Source of the DNA: Leptobrachium leishanense
Lineage: Eukaryota > Chordata > Amphibia > Anura > Megophryidae
Length of the DNA: 64,000 nt
NCBI GenBank assembly: GCA_009667805.1
Contig: CM019069.1
Location: forward strand, 59,699,422-59,763,421
Direction: 5' to 3'
The notes under the pieces were generated by a model. That model was not told the origin of the DNA. It saw only the letters and a program-made list of their open reading frames with translations, and made no database searches. Every line of letters begins with the position of its first letter. Position 1 is the stretch's first letter. The position numbers and the translations under genes were made by a program. Shown piece by piece: positions 44,401-59,400 of this stretch.

Positions 44401-47400
44401 TGTCAGGAGATTCAGTGACAGAGCAAGCAGAAATGCTTCATTTGTTAAACACTCAGGACTAGTTTAGGATTGCACAGACTGGTTTTGGATTGCATGGACT
44501 GGTTTAGAAGTGCGGAGACTAGATTAGGAGTCCAGGGACAGATTTAAGCATATAGGCACAGGTTTAGGACTACAGAGACTGATTTTAGAGGTGCATCAAA
44601 CCTCTTAAATCAGGGATGGTGACCCATGACATGTTCATGGGCCCAGCAGCTCCAGGCGGCCCGGACTGCACCCGGGCCCCTGAGTCCGGGGGCCCACAAC
44701 TGGATGGGTGGGGGGCCCTGACTGGCCCTGCTTGCCCCACAGTCCAAGCAGGGGTCAGGCACCTGGTCTACCGTTTGATCAGCAGCATGTGGGATCAAAC
44801 TCCCACACGCTGCGCCAGAAGTAAAGGCCCTGCCGGGGGAGAGGAGGAGGAGGACAGCTGCTCACATGGGGATGTGCTGGCCCAGCCCCTTCCCCCTCCA
44901 GAGCCACACAAAGCAGAGCCTCCCCTGCTGTGCTGAAAGTGTCCAGCACGTGCAGGGAGGGGAATTGGAGAGAGTCAAGAGCATACTTACATATGGTAAG
45001 TATGTAACAAGCTGGGGTGGGTGTTTTGTGTGAGTGAGCAGAGGGTGGTGTGTTTTTGCAGGGCCACCTTCAGGGGGGTACAAGCATTAATCTGGTATGG
45101 GGCCCTGTGGAGGGGGGGGGGTCTCTGATACTGGCTAATTACTGGGGGTCTCTGATACTGGCTGTAACAGATCTCTGTGCCCAGACAGGGTCACATCTGC
45201 CAAATGCTGCTTCCTCGCTGGACACCCAGTTTCTCCTTGTGACTCTCACAGCTTCCTCTGTACCTCAGCTGCAGCTTAATGCCCCGTGTATAAAGAGAGG
45301 CTGGCTAGCACCCCCAGAAATAAGCCGAAGCTGTAGACCTGGAGCCTTTCCTTGGCACAGTGGGCAGAAGATTCCTTGTACCCCAAATCATGAGTCGTGA
45401 CTTCAAGCTTGGTCAGAATAGAACTGGTTGTTTATTCATAGAGAGGACAGATAGAGTCAAGGACCAGTACATTTGCATACAATCAGACAACATCACAGAT
45501 CAGATAGCTACACAGGACCTTCAAACAATGGAGAATGAGGGAAGGAGAAAGACAGGGTAAACAAAAACCACAGCCCCCTCGACCGCTCCATTGTAATTAT
45601 CCAAATGGAGGCAGGGCCCGGACGCACCATGCTCTGACGCCAGCACTTCACCTAGTCCTAGAGGAACAGTTTTTCCCTCAGGAATCACCAACTCCAGCAA
45701 GCTGTCCTCCCCGCTCACAGGCTCTGGCGACACCATAACTTGGGGATCTAGGGCAACTGTCTCACCTCCTGGCAGTGCTGTGGGAAAAGTTCCAATATCC
45801 TCGACAACTCCAGAGTCTATAGCTGGCCCAGACAAATGAAGGCCTTCAAGCTTCCCCAGCCCTCCTTGGCTGGGAGCACACTGGGGCCCATCTGCCACGC
45901 ATCCCAGGAAATTGCTAGTGGGGTCTTTTTGTCTGGCACACTGTTGCAAGGCATTCCTCCCTCGACAGTGCATAAACGTCCCTCTGGGTCAGATCGGTGG
46001 AGACCGCAGTCCCATCCACCATTTGTAAGGAAAAAATCCTCTGCTGCCTGAAGAGAGGAGGCATTTTCCATTATTGGCAGCTCCTCTGTCTGCTTCTCTG
46101 TGCAGAGCTTCTTGTGGTGAGTCTGGCTTACCTGCTGACCGAGGTCTAGCAGTCGTTTGTAAGCTTTCTCCAGCTTCCACTCCTTGCTAACGACTCCAAG
46201 TTTTCTTGTATCCACCACACATCAGAGAGGTTTAGTAGGTTCTCTGTACTCTGTGATCGCTTCCCATCTCCACTCCATGTCATCTCCGAAATCTAGGTCT
46301 TTGGACATTTTCTCAAATAACAGTCCCGGGCCGCCGTAGCCAAAGCCTTCTGTTGGGCTGTTATTGTCCATGCTTTCAGTTCCTATCTGGACTACATACC
46401 ATCGAAGGGCTTCGTAGCTCTCCTCCAGCCGCATCTCTTCATAGACCAGCCAAGCCAGATCAGTCATCAATTCTTGTGGCGTTGCTTATTCACCAACGCC
46501 TCACGCACTGCTATCCTTTTCAGGTACCTTTCTTAGGATGAGGGGAGGATCTTGTTCTGGTAGCGCTGCTCTTTGTCCAGTGCATTGTGCCAGAGTTGCC
46601 AACGTGCTGTATCAGCCCAGTTCCGCCGAGTCTCCTCTGTTACAGGTCCACAATGGTTTGCTTGTACCTGTCACGTGCCAACACTCCCAGTCTGACATCA
46701 AGCCTGTCCAGAAGCTCCATAGCTGTTCTGATATCCGTGTACCGAACCCCTGGCTTTCCCCCTGGACTCTGCATTCTGGATCATCCCTACTGGTATTGTG
46801 CCTCGAGACCCCTTTATTACAACTGTCCCAAGACTTCCCTTCTGCACTCCCCAACCAGAGACTTTCCAGTATTGCTTCTCCATGTTTGTTTTCCTTTAAT
46901 AAATCTCCATTTGATTTGCAACATATCAAGTATTTCCTGTGTATCACTTGCATCCTGGGCTTGCAACCTCGACCTGTGGCACTACACGTGACAGTACCTC
47001 TCGGAACCTCCCCCAGTATGCTGCTCCTGTGACTGCTGCCATCTTCTGCTTCTGCTGCACCGTCTGGATATCGAATCCCGGTGATAATTTGGATGTCCTT
47101 AGACTGTAGGAAGCATCCCACGCGCTGCCACCACTGTAACAGATCTCTGTGCCCAGACAGGGTCACATCTGCCAAATGCCGCTTCCTCGCTGGACACCCA
47201 GTTTCTCCTCCATGACTCTCACACCTTCCTCTGTACCTCAGCTGCAGCTTAACATCCGGTGTGTATATAGAGAGCCTCGCTAGCACCCCCAGAAATAAGC
47301 CGAAGCTGTAGAACTGGAGCCTTTCCTTGGCACAGCGGGCAGAAGATTCCTGGTACCCCAAATCATGAGCAGTGACTTCAAGCTTGGTCAGAATAGAACT

Positions 47401-50400
47401 GTTTATTCACAGAAAGGACAAATAGAGGCAAGGACCAGGACATTTGCATACAATCAAACAGACAACATCACAGATCAGATAACTACACAGGACCTTCAAA
47501 CAATGGAGAATGGGGGAAGGAAAAAACAGGGTAAACGGAATTTCTTATGGAGAGAACTTACACAATAGCAGGTACTAATACAGAGATCTACACTATACAG
47601 GGAATAACACACAGACATCAGAAATCTTTAACTGGCAGATATATAAAACAGTGAAAACCAAATATATTTAAAAGGTCCACCAGTTCCTCAATAGTCTCTA
47701 TCACGCCCATAGTCTCTGGGCAGGAGGCTAGTGCACAGCCCCCTCCAAGTCGCACAGTGACCGCGTGTTCTGTCACACTGGCTAATTACTGGGGCCTGAT
47801 GCTGGCTAATTACTGGGTGGTCTCTGATACTGGCTAATTATGGGGGGTCTCTGGTACTGGCTAATTATGGGGGGTCTCTGGTACTGGCTAATTACTGGGG
47901 TTCTGGTACTGGCTAACTACTGGGGTCTGATACTGGCTAATTACTGGGGTCTGATACTGGCTGTCTAATATCTGGGGCCCGCGCGGAGGGTGGGTCTTGA
48001 AGGCACGGGGTGTCTGGTACGCCCCGCTGACTTCAATGGCCCGCCTCGGCCCCTCCCCATAGCTGACGAGGGGGGGGGGGACCTTCATGGATTCTTGCAC
48101 CGGGGCCCTGAGGTTTCTAGTTACGCCTCTGATAAGCATGTTTACGTTCTGTTCCTTCATGTACATCAGATCGTACCTGTTTGTGCCTACAGGTGGTGGG
48201 AACACATTCCGACTCTTGAAAGCCTTGTACGATAAGAACTTGATTCCAGCCATCCGGAAGAAAGTGTTTGAGGTATTGCTTTTAGAAACGTTTGACATTT
48301 TTTCAGCTGAATTCCTCATTTTATCAGTAGGGATTACATTTTTAAATGTTGTAAAATGTTCTCAGGAAATGGTCATCCTCCTGAACTTGTGGTAATTTAT
48401 ATATTACAGCGCTGTGGAATGTGTTGGCGCTTAATAAATAATAATATATAACGTAGTCAATAATGTCATTTTCTTTTCACCTACTCTATGCGTGCGTTCC
48501 ATCTATTCTTCACATTAGTGATGTTCTTTATATTTGGGTGGTTACTAACCAGTTTTGATTGACGTTATTATTGGGATTCTATACATACTCTTGCAGAAAC
48601 CTCATCAGCTGGGCAGCGAATTGGTGAAGAATAACAACAAGGATATTTTAAGGCAAAATATTTGGTTTTTTGAAGAAATTCTAGAGAAAAAAAAAATCCC
48701 TTCAAATCGATTTGTGTTGGCCTAAAATTTGCAATTCACTTCAATTTCACGATTTCTTTTTTTTTATTCCCCCCCCCCCTTTCCCTCCATGTCTTTGTCA
48801 GTGGGTTTCTTTTTCTAAACGACATTTGAGATTAAGAACTGTGCCTTTTCTTCTATTTGTTAAAGACTCCGTATTGCAAGGCAAGCAGTAACACCCAGCT
48901 CCAGCATGAGGAATATTTAACCTCTGTGTCCATCGCTGGGAAGCAAGAGGAGGCATTCTGACATGTAATCCTACTCTGTCACCATCTTTTTGTTCTGTGC
49001 TGTATAAATGTACAACACCAATTCCAAAAAAGTTGGGACAGTATGAAAAATGCAAAAAAAAACAAAGTCAACTGAAAATTCAGTTCACCCTGTATTATTA
49101 TTATTATTAGCACATTATTTGATGTTTTACTTTGAATTCAATGTGGAGGTGTGGACTTGAGTCGCACGACTTGCCCTCAAGTCACATTTAATGACTTGTT
49201 ACAAGTCTTCTTTGAATATGTTAAGTCGAGTGACTTGACTTAGGCTGGGGTCAGATGAACGCGCGTTTAGCCGCACTTTATTACGGCCGTGGTAGCAGCA
49301 AATGACGTCCAACGCAGGCCCACACACGAAGTACGGCCGCACGAAAGTTCGGCTGCGCAACGCAAGCGGCAAACGAACGCATTTTTGCAAGAATGTCGAA
49401 CCGCTAGTACTGACGTACAGAGTGCGCTGCGTCCGCATAGCGGCGTGTGTGCGTGATTAGGAGACGTCAGACGCTGCTCATGATCGGCCAACATCACGTC
49501 CAGACACCCAAAGTTTCCTGGTTTGGATCCGTAAAAAAAATCACAGCCGAAATTGCGCATCATATGACCGCTATTGCGTATTGTGTGAAAAAATGCATTC
49601 AGACGCATCAACGCACTTTTTGATGGTAGACGTGAAAAATGCGTTCGTCTGACCCTAGCATAAGACAGCAATGACTCAACACCTGACTTGGAAAGTCATT
49701 ATACCTTCTAAAAGGAGGCATCATGCTACGACACCCATTGTGCACAGATGTCTTACAGACTTTTGACCAATTTAATCTTTTGCAAGTGCAATGCATAATG
49801 GGGTCAGAAGAAAACCTCTCTCACTGAATCAAACATTCATTCCTTCAAAGTTTGACAGCAGAGCGTTTTCCATTTGAGTTCTTGGTAGTCGTGTTATTTC
49901 TATAATTTTGTTATTCTTGGTTAAGAAATCCTGTTGTTTTTTTTCCTTCAGTTTGTCCTTAAGTGTATGTCTTTTAATCTCACGTGAAATTTAAGAAAAG
50001 AGAAACAGATTTTAAAAACATTCCTAATTAATGCTCTGACAGTAAATAATGCAAAGAGCACTAATGACTTGTTGAACACTTGAAGCTTAAAGCTGAGGTC
50101 TAGAACGGGACTTAACTACAATCACTTGAGACTTACTAAACAATGACTTGGTCCCACCTCTGGTGTGTTGACCTCACTTCTTTATACCCATGTGTTTTTA
50201 TTTGCCACTTTCCTTCCAGGATGGAATCCCATATATAGGCTCCAGTGCTGGCACAAACGTGGCTACCATAAGCATCAACACAACCAACGACATGCCAATT
50301 GTGTACCCACCATCCCTACAGGCACTTGGTTTGGTTCCGTTCAACATTAACCCTCACTACCTAGATCCAGATGTCAACAGCAAGCACATGGGGGTAAGCA

Positions 50401-53400
50401 CGGGGCATAATAGATGGGAAAATGCGTTTTTCATTCACAGTCTGCTCTTTAATAACTTTCCAAAAGTATAAAAGAACATTAGACTGTTTTAAGCACATTT
50501 AATCACTAAGCAGAAAGTTCTCTCAAAAGAAATATCCTTGTAGGTCAATTCCTGATTCATTGACGTTCATCAGAAAATCCCATGTTTGTATGGTTGATGC
50601 TTCCCTGCAAGGGGCAGAGCGTTTCATGAACATTACCTACATCCACAATAACAGTGATTTTATTATTTTATTTTTTTATGACTGGCAAAAGCGCCGAGTC
50701 CAGGCAGCAAAGGCTGATATTCGTGGACAGGTCTAGGTTTGTTAACAGAACATCCAGCAGGCAGATAATGGTTCATACAAAAGCAAAGTCCATGTATGAG
50801 CAGGAGTTAGAACCTGGTAGCAGAGAGAAATACCCTATCGTGGCCACAGGTAGGAAGGACTTGACCTTGAGACCATGAATGTCATCTTCGAAAGATGATC
50901 CTTTTGTTAGACCGAACAAGCATTGTAACGGGCAATGAGACGATCTTCAGATTGCAAAATTCATTCTAGTGCATTGTAGACTTGGCTTAATACATCCAGT
51001 CTGGTAAAAGGAGCATTTTAGCAATATGTTTCTTTATTACTTCTCTCCCTGTAAGGGCACCATCCTTTTTATTCAGAAGCCACACATTTCACTTTATGTT
51101 CCTCCTTGTTCAGAGCAGGTGAAGGAATATCTATGCTCTATTCAGTGTTGAGGGGGATTCGATCAATTTACAGAGAAATGGCAGGAGAAAACAGACACTG
51201 CTTTGTGATGCTACTAAAAAGGTAGATATGAAGACCTAGAGGTTAGACAAACCATTTGCCAAATAATTATATTTTCTGTCATTGCAGGAGACACGAGAAC
51301 AGAGGATCACTCAGTACCACGAAGAACAGGACACCCCATCAGTACTAGTAAGTACTGGGGGACCATGGATTCATCTCTGGTAGTACATCCTATTTGTAGG
51401 TATAATCTGTGATTACATCACTTGGATTAGAGGGAAAATGTAATAGATTGAAACAGTTACTCAGTGGCTTGTTAAGGGCTGGAGGAATAAAGAGAAGGAA
51501 CTCACGGAGTTGTAAATTTCTAGTTCAAACCTTAGGCCGTATTCTGATGTTACTTTAAGCTTAGCAGCTCCAGCTGTTAATATTACGGCTGCACTGGTAC
51601 ATATTAATTGTTTGAGCCACTGTTCATTTGACTAGTACAACTTGCTTGTGGTCTGACTTTACCGGCTCCGTACTGTAACTTAGAGACACAGACACTGCGA
51701 CCATTTAGGCTAATGTCAGATGAACGCAGTCTGAGCGCACTCTGCGAGCGTGCACAACGGACAGATGTACTGACGGAAGATCCTGTAGACACCACACGGT
51801 CTGTTTTTGATAAATGATAAAAATTTGAAAAGGATATGAAAAGCCATTTTGTGCGTCAAGGTGCTGGACGTCGCAAATGTGCTGCGTCTGACAGCTCACT
51901 CACACAGAACGCTACGTGGACGTGGTGCACTCTGCGTGTCCGTCTAGCAGTTTTACGTTCTTGCGTCCGTTTGCCACGTGCGTTGTGCATGCTCAGTTCG
52001 GTGCACATGTAGTTCGTGTGTGGGTCTCTATTGCTCATGATTCTATGCTACGACGACGGACGTTAAACTGTGCGGCGACACGGACGTGATCACTGCGTTC
52101 GCCTGACGCCAGCCTTAGTGTCCTCTACTAAAGTCTTGGAGGGCTGATTCCATGAAAGGGGTCGTGTTTCCTTCCTCCCTTTTTAACTCTAGAGTATTCT
52201 TTTAATACTTCCTATACTTTGTAACACAGCAGCTCATTCATAGTAGACTCAGAAATTGGGAGCCGCTAATGGGAAATCTTGTTGCAGCCAAAATCCATCA
52301 TACTGGCTACCAGCTATGCTGGAATAGGGGCCTCGGTCACCAGGCATCTCCAGGTAAATAATGTCTTGGCACCCATGAGAGCTGATATCTACAGTCTGTT
52401 TACAGGTACATAGGTTAAGGAGACCGGGGGGCGTGGCCTGACCGCCGACTGACATGGCCGCACACTGAGTGAGCTCCGTCTCACCCCTGGCGAAAACAAA
52501 GCACAACACCAGCGCAGAGAAACATGGTCAAGGGTAAAAAGGCCCCCCAGACCCCTGGAACAGCGACAGCTCGCCCGGACTCACCGGCACCCGGTATCCG
52601 CCAGTACTTTGCCCCGCAGCACGAGGAGGACGGAGCTCAAACGCCACCTAAAATGGCGCCGACTCTCACATGCGGCCCGCCATCACCCACATCCTCGTCT
52701 ACCGGCGCGTGGGACGCACCGGAGGACATACGCCAGCTCCTACGATCACTGCCTACGAAGGATGACCTGACGGCGGCCACAACATCACTCCGCCAGTCTC
52801 TGGCGGCAGACATCGAACGGCTCAGAGGTGACCTGGGAGGCCTACAGCGCCGCTTGGAACAGGTAGAGAAGGGGCAGAAGGAGAGTTCGGACCAGGCGGA
52901 GGCCACCATGGGTCGCACTGCACAGCACCATCACCTCCTCACCTCCCTCACCCGACATGTTGAGGACCTGGAAAACAGAGGCCGCAGGCAGAATATTAGA
53001 GTAAGGGGTCTCCCCGAGGGGGAGAAAACGGCGGAGGAACTACATCATGCACTACTGCGTTTATTCAATAAGGTCCTGGGACGCCCACCAGATACCCCGA
53101 TGGATATTGAACGCTTTCATAGAGCTCTTAGGCCCAGGGGACCCCCGGAAGCACCTCCGAGGGACGTCATCTGCTATCTTCTACATTTCAGTCTAAAAGA
53201 AGACATTATGAGACTAGCAAGGGACACCCCGAGACTGGCGCTGGATGGTGCCCCGATCTCCCTGTTTAATGATGTCTCTCAGCTCACCCTGCAATCAAGG
53301 CGGGCACTACGGCCCCTCACGCTGGCCCTACAACAAGAAGGACTACAGTACCGATGGCTACACCCTTTTGGCCTACAGATCAGAACGCAACAAGGCCCGG

Positions 53401-56400
53401 TGACCGTCAGGTCGGGTGAAGACCTGGATGGAATCCTTCGCACGCTCCGATTGCCGGACGACGTACAGATAACGTGGCCGGACCCGTTGACGGTTTACAC
53501 TACTGAACTACTCCCGCCGCAGCGCCCTGCCCGACGGAGGCGCCCACGAGGCTCACGGCCCTCCACGCGGGGAAACACCCCATCCAGCTCCCAGGAACTC
53601 TAACACGTTTTACACTGATCTTTCCACACGGCTGATTGCTTCCTAGAGCCGGACAGGTAGACCTACGGGACAACCCAAGCCTCTCCACAGGATGAGGAAA
53701 ACTTGTCTCAGTGGTCCCGGCGGACTGGTACACCGAGACGTCTGTTTCTGCTTGCTTTCCTTACAGCAGGCCTTAATGGCCTCGCCATGGGGTAGACACG
53801 CACACCCCTTGTTAATTGTTTAATTCCTGTTTTTTGGCGGTTGGTCACGTTTCCCTACTGAGTAGTAACGCGCCCGGCCGTGGGCACTTTTTGTGTGATA
53901 GGGTCCGACCTGCTCCACTAGGGGGGTCCGACCGGAATTCGTCACACTCGTTACGATTACTCTGCCCAGAAGTTAATTCTCTTTTTTTTCCTTTCTCTCT
54001 ACGATTTTCATTGTGATTGTTTTGCATATTCATACGTTTGTTTTTCTTTGTCAATTCGCGCAGGTCCGGTGGTAGTTACTCCTCTGCCGCACCCCTCACG
54101 TCAGATCCCGGTTATATCACCTGTTATACGTCATGTCATATGTTCCTGATTCCTTGAGGGTCCTCTCCTGAAGAACGTGGGAGGTTTGAATGTTCCGGCA
54201 AAGCGCCACATCGCGTTACGGGAATTCCGTACTCAGAAGGTATCTGTTGCACTCTTACAAGAAACACACCTCACAGGGCCCCGGGCACCATCGCTCCGCA
54301 ACCGGGACTACCCCACAGGGTTCTATAGCAACTACGCTAGCAGCTAGGCAAGATGCCGGCACAATCCTATTGGCCAGGTCACTCCCATTCACCCTCAGGG
54401 ACTCTGAATGCGACGTTGACGGCCGTTATACGTTAGTGAAAGGGACCATAGGCGAACAACTGTACACTTTTGCTTCAATATACCTACCTAACAAACGACA
54501 ACACAGGGCGTTCAGGGAGATTCTCCGAGTGGTGGGGGCCTTTGCAGAGGGGATCCTTATTGTGGGTGGAGACATTAATATGGTCTTGGATCCTAAGCTA
54601 GACACGTCCAAGGGGACCTCAAGCCTGGCACAGTCAGTGCTCCGCCAGACTAGACTCCTCTTGCATGAACACAGGCTGGTCGACTGCTGGAGGGCCCAAC
54701 ACCCAACGGAGCGAGATTACACTTATTACAGCGCGCTTCACAGACGATACACCCGACTAGACTACATGTTTATCCCTTTTCAACATGCACACTTAATCCG
54801 CAACTCGACCATTGGCACCACGACTTGGACGGATCACTCGCCTGTTATAGTCACGTTGGCAACGGCCTTATACAGAGCCAAATCCTTACATTGGCGACTT
54901 AATGAAACCCTCCTAGCTGACGGGGAGGTACTTAAAGGGCTGACAGACACACTAGAGCACTACTTTGAAGATAATGTACGCCCGGACACTCCCTCCCCAC
55001 TGGTATGGGAGGCGCACAAGGCGGTGGCGAGGGGCTACCTAATAGCACAAGGGGCGAGACTTAAGCGGGCACGAACACGTCAGTTTGAAGAACTCCACGC
55101 ACGCATTACTATCTTGGAACAGACCCATAAGGCCCACCTACTGGACGAGACCTACACAGAACTGATGAAGCTTAAAGCGGAGCTTCACACACTTCTTAAC
55201 ATTAGTGCCCTTCAAAAAATACGTAGGACTAAACAACGATACTTTGAACACGGCAATAAATGCGGTAGGCTCCTGGCCCACTCTCTTCGCAGGCAACGGA
55301 ATGCCTCCTACATATCTAAGATACGTGCAGGCGCACAGGCCCCATCCTCTTTACCGCAGGACATTATGACACTCTTCCATAAACATTTTCAGGAAACGTA
55401 CAACCTCCCCAGACAAACGGGCACACAAAATGCTGACACCATCGATGCTTACCTACGGCAACATCTCCGCACCACCTTGTCCAGTGACTCACGTCAGTCC
55501 CTAGAGAAACCCATAACCGGAGAGGAACTAGAGGAGGCAATTAAATTAACCCCCACGGGCAAGTCTCCCGGTCCTGATGGACTCCCCCTCCAGTATTATA
55601 AATCCCTGCACGGACATTTGGCACAACATTGGCTGAAGGCCTTCAACTCACTCACGGAAGGCACACAGTTACAAACATCGACTTTGACAGCTAACATCAC
55701 ACTTATCCCGAAACCGGGAAAGGACCCTGAGCTCTGCAGCAGCTACAGACCGATTTCTCTCCTTAACCAGGACCTCAAGCTGTTTGCGAAAATATTGGCC
55801 AACCGCTTGAGAGCACACGTTCCAATGTTGGTCCATTCAGACCAGACGGGTTTTATACCCGGGAGGGAGGGCAGGGCGAACACAGCGCGAGCGATAGACC
55901 TCATTCATGCAACCACCACTGGGGACCGTGAACCGACCTTACTGCTGTCCACGGACGCAGATAAGGCGTTTGACCGGGTCAGTTGGCTGTTCCTCTCACA
56001 CACATTGCGCTTTATGGGCGTGGGCACGAACATGCTGACCTGGATCAATGCTCTATACACTAACCCCACGGCCAGGGTCAACATTAATGGCGCATTGTCG
56101 GCCCCCTTTCCGATCACAAACGGACAAGACAGGGCTGTCCCGTCTCCACTCCTGTTTGCATTGACGTTGGAACCATTTTTGCAGGCAGTACGCTCAGATA
56201 CTGATCTGCACGGCGTGGTGGTTGGGAACAGGGAGCACCGGGTGGCGGCATATGCTGATGATATGCTGTTTTTTCTCCGCCAGCCGAGGATCTCCCTTCC
56301 GAAACTGCTACACCTTTTTGCACAATATGGAGCCTTGTGCAATTTAAAGATTAACATGGACAAGTCTGAAATTTTGCCCCTTCATGTCCCCCCGGACGTG

Positions 56401-59400
56401 AAGGAATCCCTGGTGACGGCCTTTCCCTTCCGTTGGTGCTCTACCGGACTGAAATACTTAGGCATTATACTAACACCAGACTGCGCGACACTATATGCAG
56501 CCAACTACCGACCGCTCCTGACGAACCTGACTAATGACCTCTCCACGTGGTCATACCCTCATATATCGTGGTTTGGCCGAGCCGGAGTAATTAAAATGAA
56601 CATACTGCCGCGCCTCCTATACCTTTTTCAGACCATCCCAATACTCCTACCAGGAGTTTTTTTCACACAACTAACCCGCACGCTCACTAGATACATATGG
56701 GATTCTAAAAAACCTAGAATATCTATGGCACTACTCACCACGCCTAAGGGCGCGGGTGGGGTGGCAGTGCCACACTTCTGGCACTATTATGGAGCGGCAC
56801 ATTTGCAGCGCATGCTGGAGTGGTTGACTGGCGCACAAGACAAACAATGGGTGGAAATCGAACAGGCCTGTGCGAATTACCCCCTGTCCGATATACCTTG
56901 GCTACCAGCCTCCATCTTACACAAAGAGATTAAAACACACCCTCTGATCTACGCTACACTTCGCACTTGGAAACGCCTCAATGCTAAATTTGACCTCGCA
57001 CCGTTCCCATCTCCACTGTTACCGCTCCAACGGCTTCCGGAGTTTTCCCGATCTTTACAGCTGACAGGCCTTTCAGACCCCCCGCCGCCACCACGCCCCT
57101 GCCATTTTATAACTGCTGGACAACCAGTTGCGTGCAACCTGCTGCCCCTTTCCCACCCAGATGCCTTTTTGACTAGGTTTCACCACCACAGATTGATTCA
57201 ACGACTACGATCGCTTTCCACGCTCGACTCATACACGAGGTCGCTCACACAGTTCGAGACGATAGTAGAACGGGGCAGGTTACCCTCCCATTGCCTCTCA
57301 GCGATGTACGAGCTCATACAGTCCAATGTTGCTTGTCCGTCCGCGGCCCGTACCGGTTGGGAGAGGGAATTGGGCATTCAATTTGAGGATCACCAATGGA
57401 GGTCGATATGCTCGTTGGCCCACACCAGCTCAATGTCCACTAGGGTACAGGAAGCTAACTACAAACTACTAAACAGATGGCACAGGACACCCAACACACT
57501 TAGACACATGCCGGGAGGGGATGACGCATCCTGCTGGCGTTGCAACGCCCCTGCTGCCAATCCACTTCATATTTGGTGGTCCTGCCCGAAACTGCAACAC
57601 TTCTGGCACACCATCCATGCCCAGGTTAGTGAGGTTATGGAGCCTCAACCCCCCTTTTCCCCAGAATTTTATTTATTGAGCCACACTGATATGATCCCAG
57701 AGGTATTTAGGAAATCAGTGGCTGTCCGCCTGTTACAGGCGGCGAGGCTGACGATACCTCAGTACTGGAAGCGCGCTGAACCCCCCCCACTCACGCTATG
57801 GCTCCACGAGGTGGAATTTATCCGCGCTTCTGAGGAAAGGTTGGCCTATGTTAAGGGGAGGGCCGCTGAAAATGCTTTAAAATGGTACTACTGGCTAATG
57901 ACATGTCTGCCGAGAATGAGTCGATGCACGCAGACCCCGGGTTCTTAATTTACTGCTCGTTACTGTGACACCCTGAAACCTGACGTAAACCGGTTGCCAC
58001 ACGGACCTGATAACTACCACCGTATAAATGTCTACCTTTATTTTTCTTTTTTTTTTTTTTCCTTATATGCAATGCTTATCTGAAAGAATTGACATGACTA
58101 ACTACTTTTTCTCAACCTTAATTGGGCTACTATGTAGTAGCCACATTGAACTGTAATATTCCATGTGAATCTCAATAAACTTGAATATGTTAAAAAAAAA
58201 AAAAAAAAAGGAGACCGACATGGTGGGAACCCATCGAGGCACTGGCAACGCCTGGGACTGTACTGACCACATATATAGTGGAGGGGGTGATCTGGCTTTA
58301 TAGTGATCAGGCTTTGCATGAGACAAATCCAGCTGCAATAAGTAAGGCCAATTAACTGCCTGCCAGGCTGGGTCTACATTTAAGGATCTCTACAGAGTAT
58401 GGCTCTCATCAGGCACAGAGGCCTAGGAATATATGAGAAATGGCTGGCTCCTGGAAGTTTTGGCTGACTCCCAGATTTTGAATGTGTTATTACTAGAAAA
58501 AGTCTAGACTAACAGGGTTATCCAAAGAGATTCGAAAAGTCACCGCACGTTCGGTGACTTTTCGTTCTCTTCAATTCGGTTCCTTTTGCCGATCCCATTT
58601 CGGTGACCCTGCGGTGTATTCAGCAAGCACCACAGGGCCCCCGAATTGCAGGGAAAAGCTGCCGCAAACCTGACGAAAACTCACCGAATGCACGCTGAAA
58701 ACAAGCAAAAACATCTGGATTAACCTTCGAAAAAGCCGAAAAGGAGCCGAATCACACAGAGCCGAAGCAGCTGTGACGTAGAGGAGGCAGTGAATAAATT
58801 AGAAAAACCATTTGTATGAATCTGGGAAAATGAAACGCTGTTTGCACAGAAACTACTGAGCGAAAATGTCTGAAATTTACACAGGAGGTCCAGGGAATGA
58901 TAATAAAGAGGGCTGTTACAGAAAAAATAAGCAAACTGAAAAAAAATCCAAAAAAAAAAATCGGACTTTTAATTTTTTTTTAAAAAATTCAGAAAAATGC
59001 TTAAAGTATCCTAAAAAATCTATAAATAAAGAGACTTTTTGCTGCAGAATTTTATAATGAACGGTTTATTAGATATTGAATTAAAACGGGAATATTTTTA
59101 ACATTGAAGCCTATGGGATTCTCCTGAATAAATTTGCCGAATTAAACCACCGAATGGCAGGGCATTAGGGGAACCTTTCACTGCTGGTTTGTGTTCTCTG
59201 AATAGCCGAAGCAGTGCTTTTTCATGGGGATTTCACTGCCCTCGAACAGGCACCGTATGTGCAGGCAATTCGCCAGGATTTGGCGAATTGCCTGCTCTCT
59301 GGATAGCCGAATGGCCAGGAAAGGTAACCGAACGCTGATTTTCAGCGTTCGGTTACCTTTCTCAAGCAATTCGGATCTCTTTGGATAACCCTGTAAGTGT

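Larger units (their letters stand above)
45163..47777 (-). mobile_element. Non-autonomous LTR retrotransposon
   Basis: Direct repeats start TGTAACAGATCTCTGTGCCC at 45163 and 47135. The right copy ends CTGTCACA at 47777. The flanks share CTGGC (45158-45162 and 47778-47782), a 5-bp target duplication. Left of the right LTR the minus strand reads TGGTGGCAGCGCGTGGGAT, a leucine-tRNA-like primer site, so the element runs on the minus strand. The 1.5-kb interior has only short Gag-like frames and no protease or RT. Confidence 0.87.
52417..58217 (+). mobile_element. Near-full-length L1/Tx1-type LINE
   Basis: AAGGAGACCG is present at 52417-52426 and again at 58208-58217 after a poly-A run, a clear target-site duplication. 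The element starts GGGGGGCGTGGCCTGACCGC with a 5' UTR of only ~97 bases. It then has ORF1 (52524-53603), ORF2 (54190-57948), a short 3' UTR with AATAAA near 58173, and (A)n at 58191-58209. It is inserted in sense orientation in dipeptidase intron 6. Confidence 0.95.

Noticed and set aside
44616..44936. 106-codon plus-strand frame in a GC-rich stretch
   Set aside because: Its composition is Gly/Pro-rich, there is no homology, and it lies in a dipeptidase intron without splice signals.
46612..47361. 249-codon minus-strand frame
   Set aside because: It runs from the LTR through the primer site into the leader of the non-autonomous element, which is not how Gag begins.
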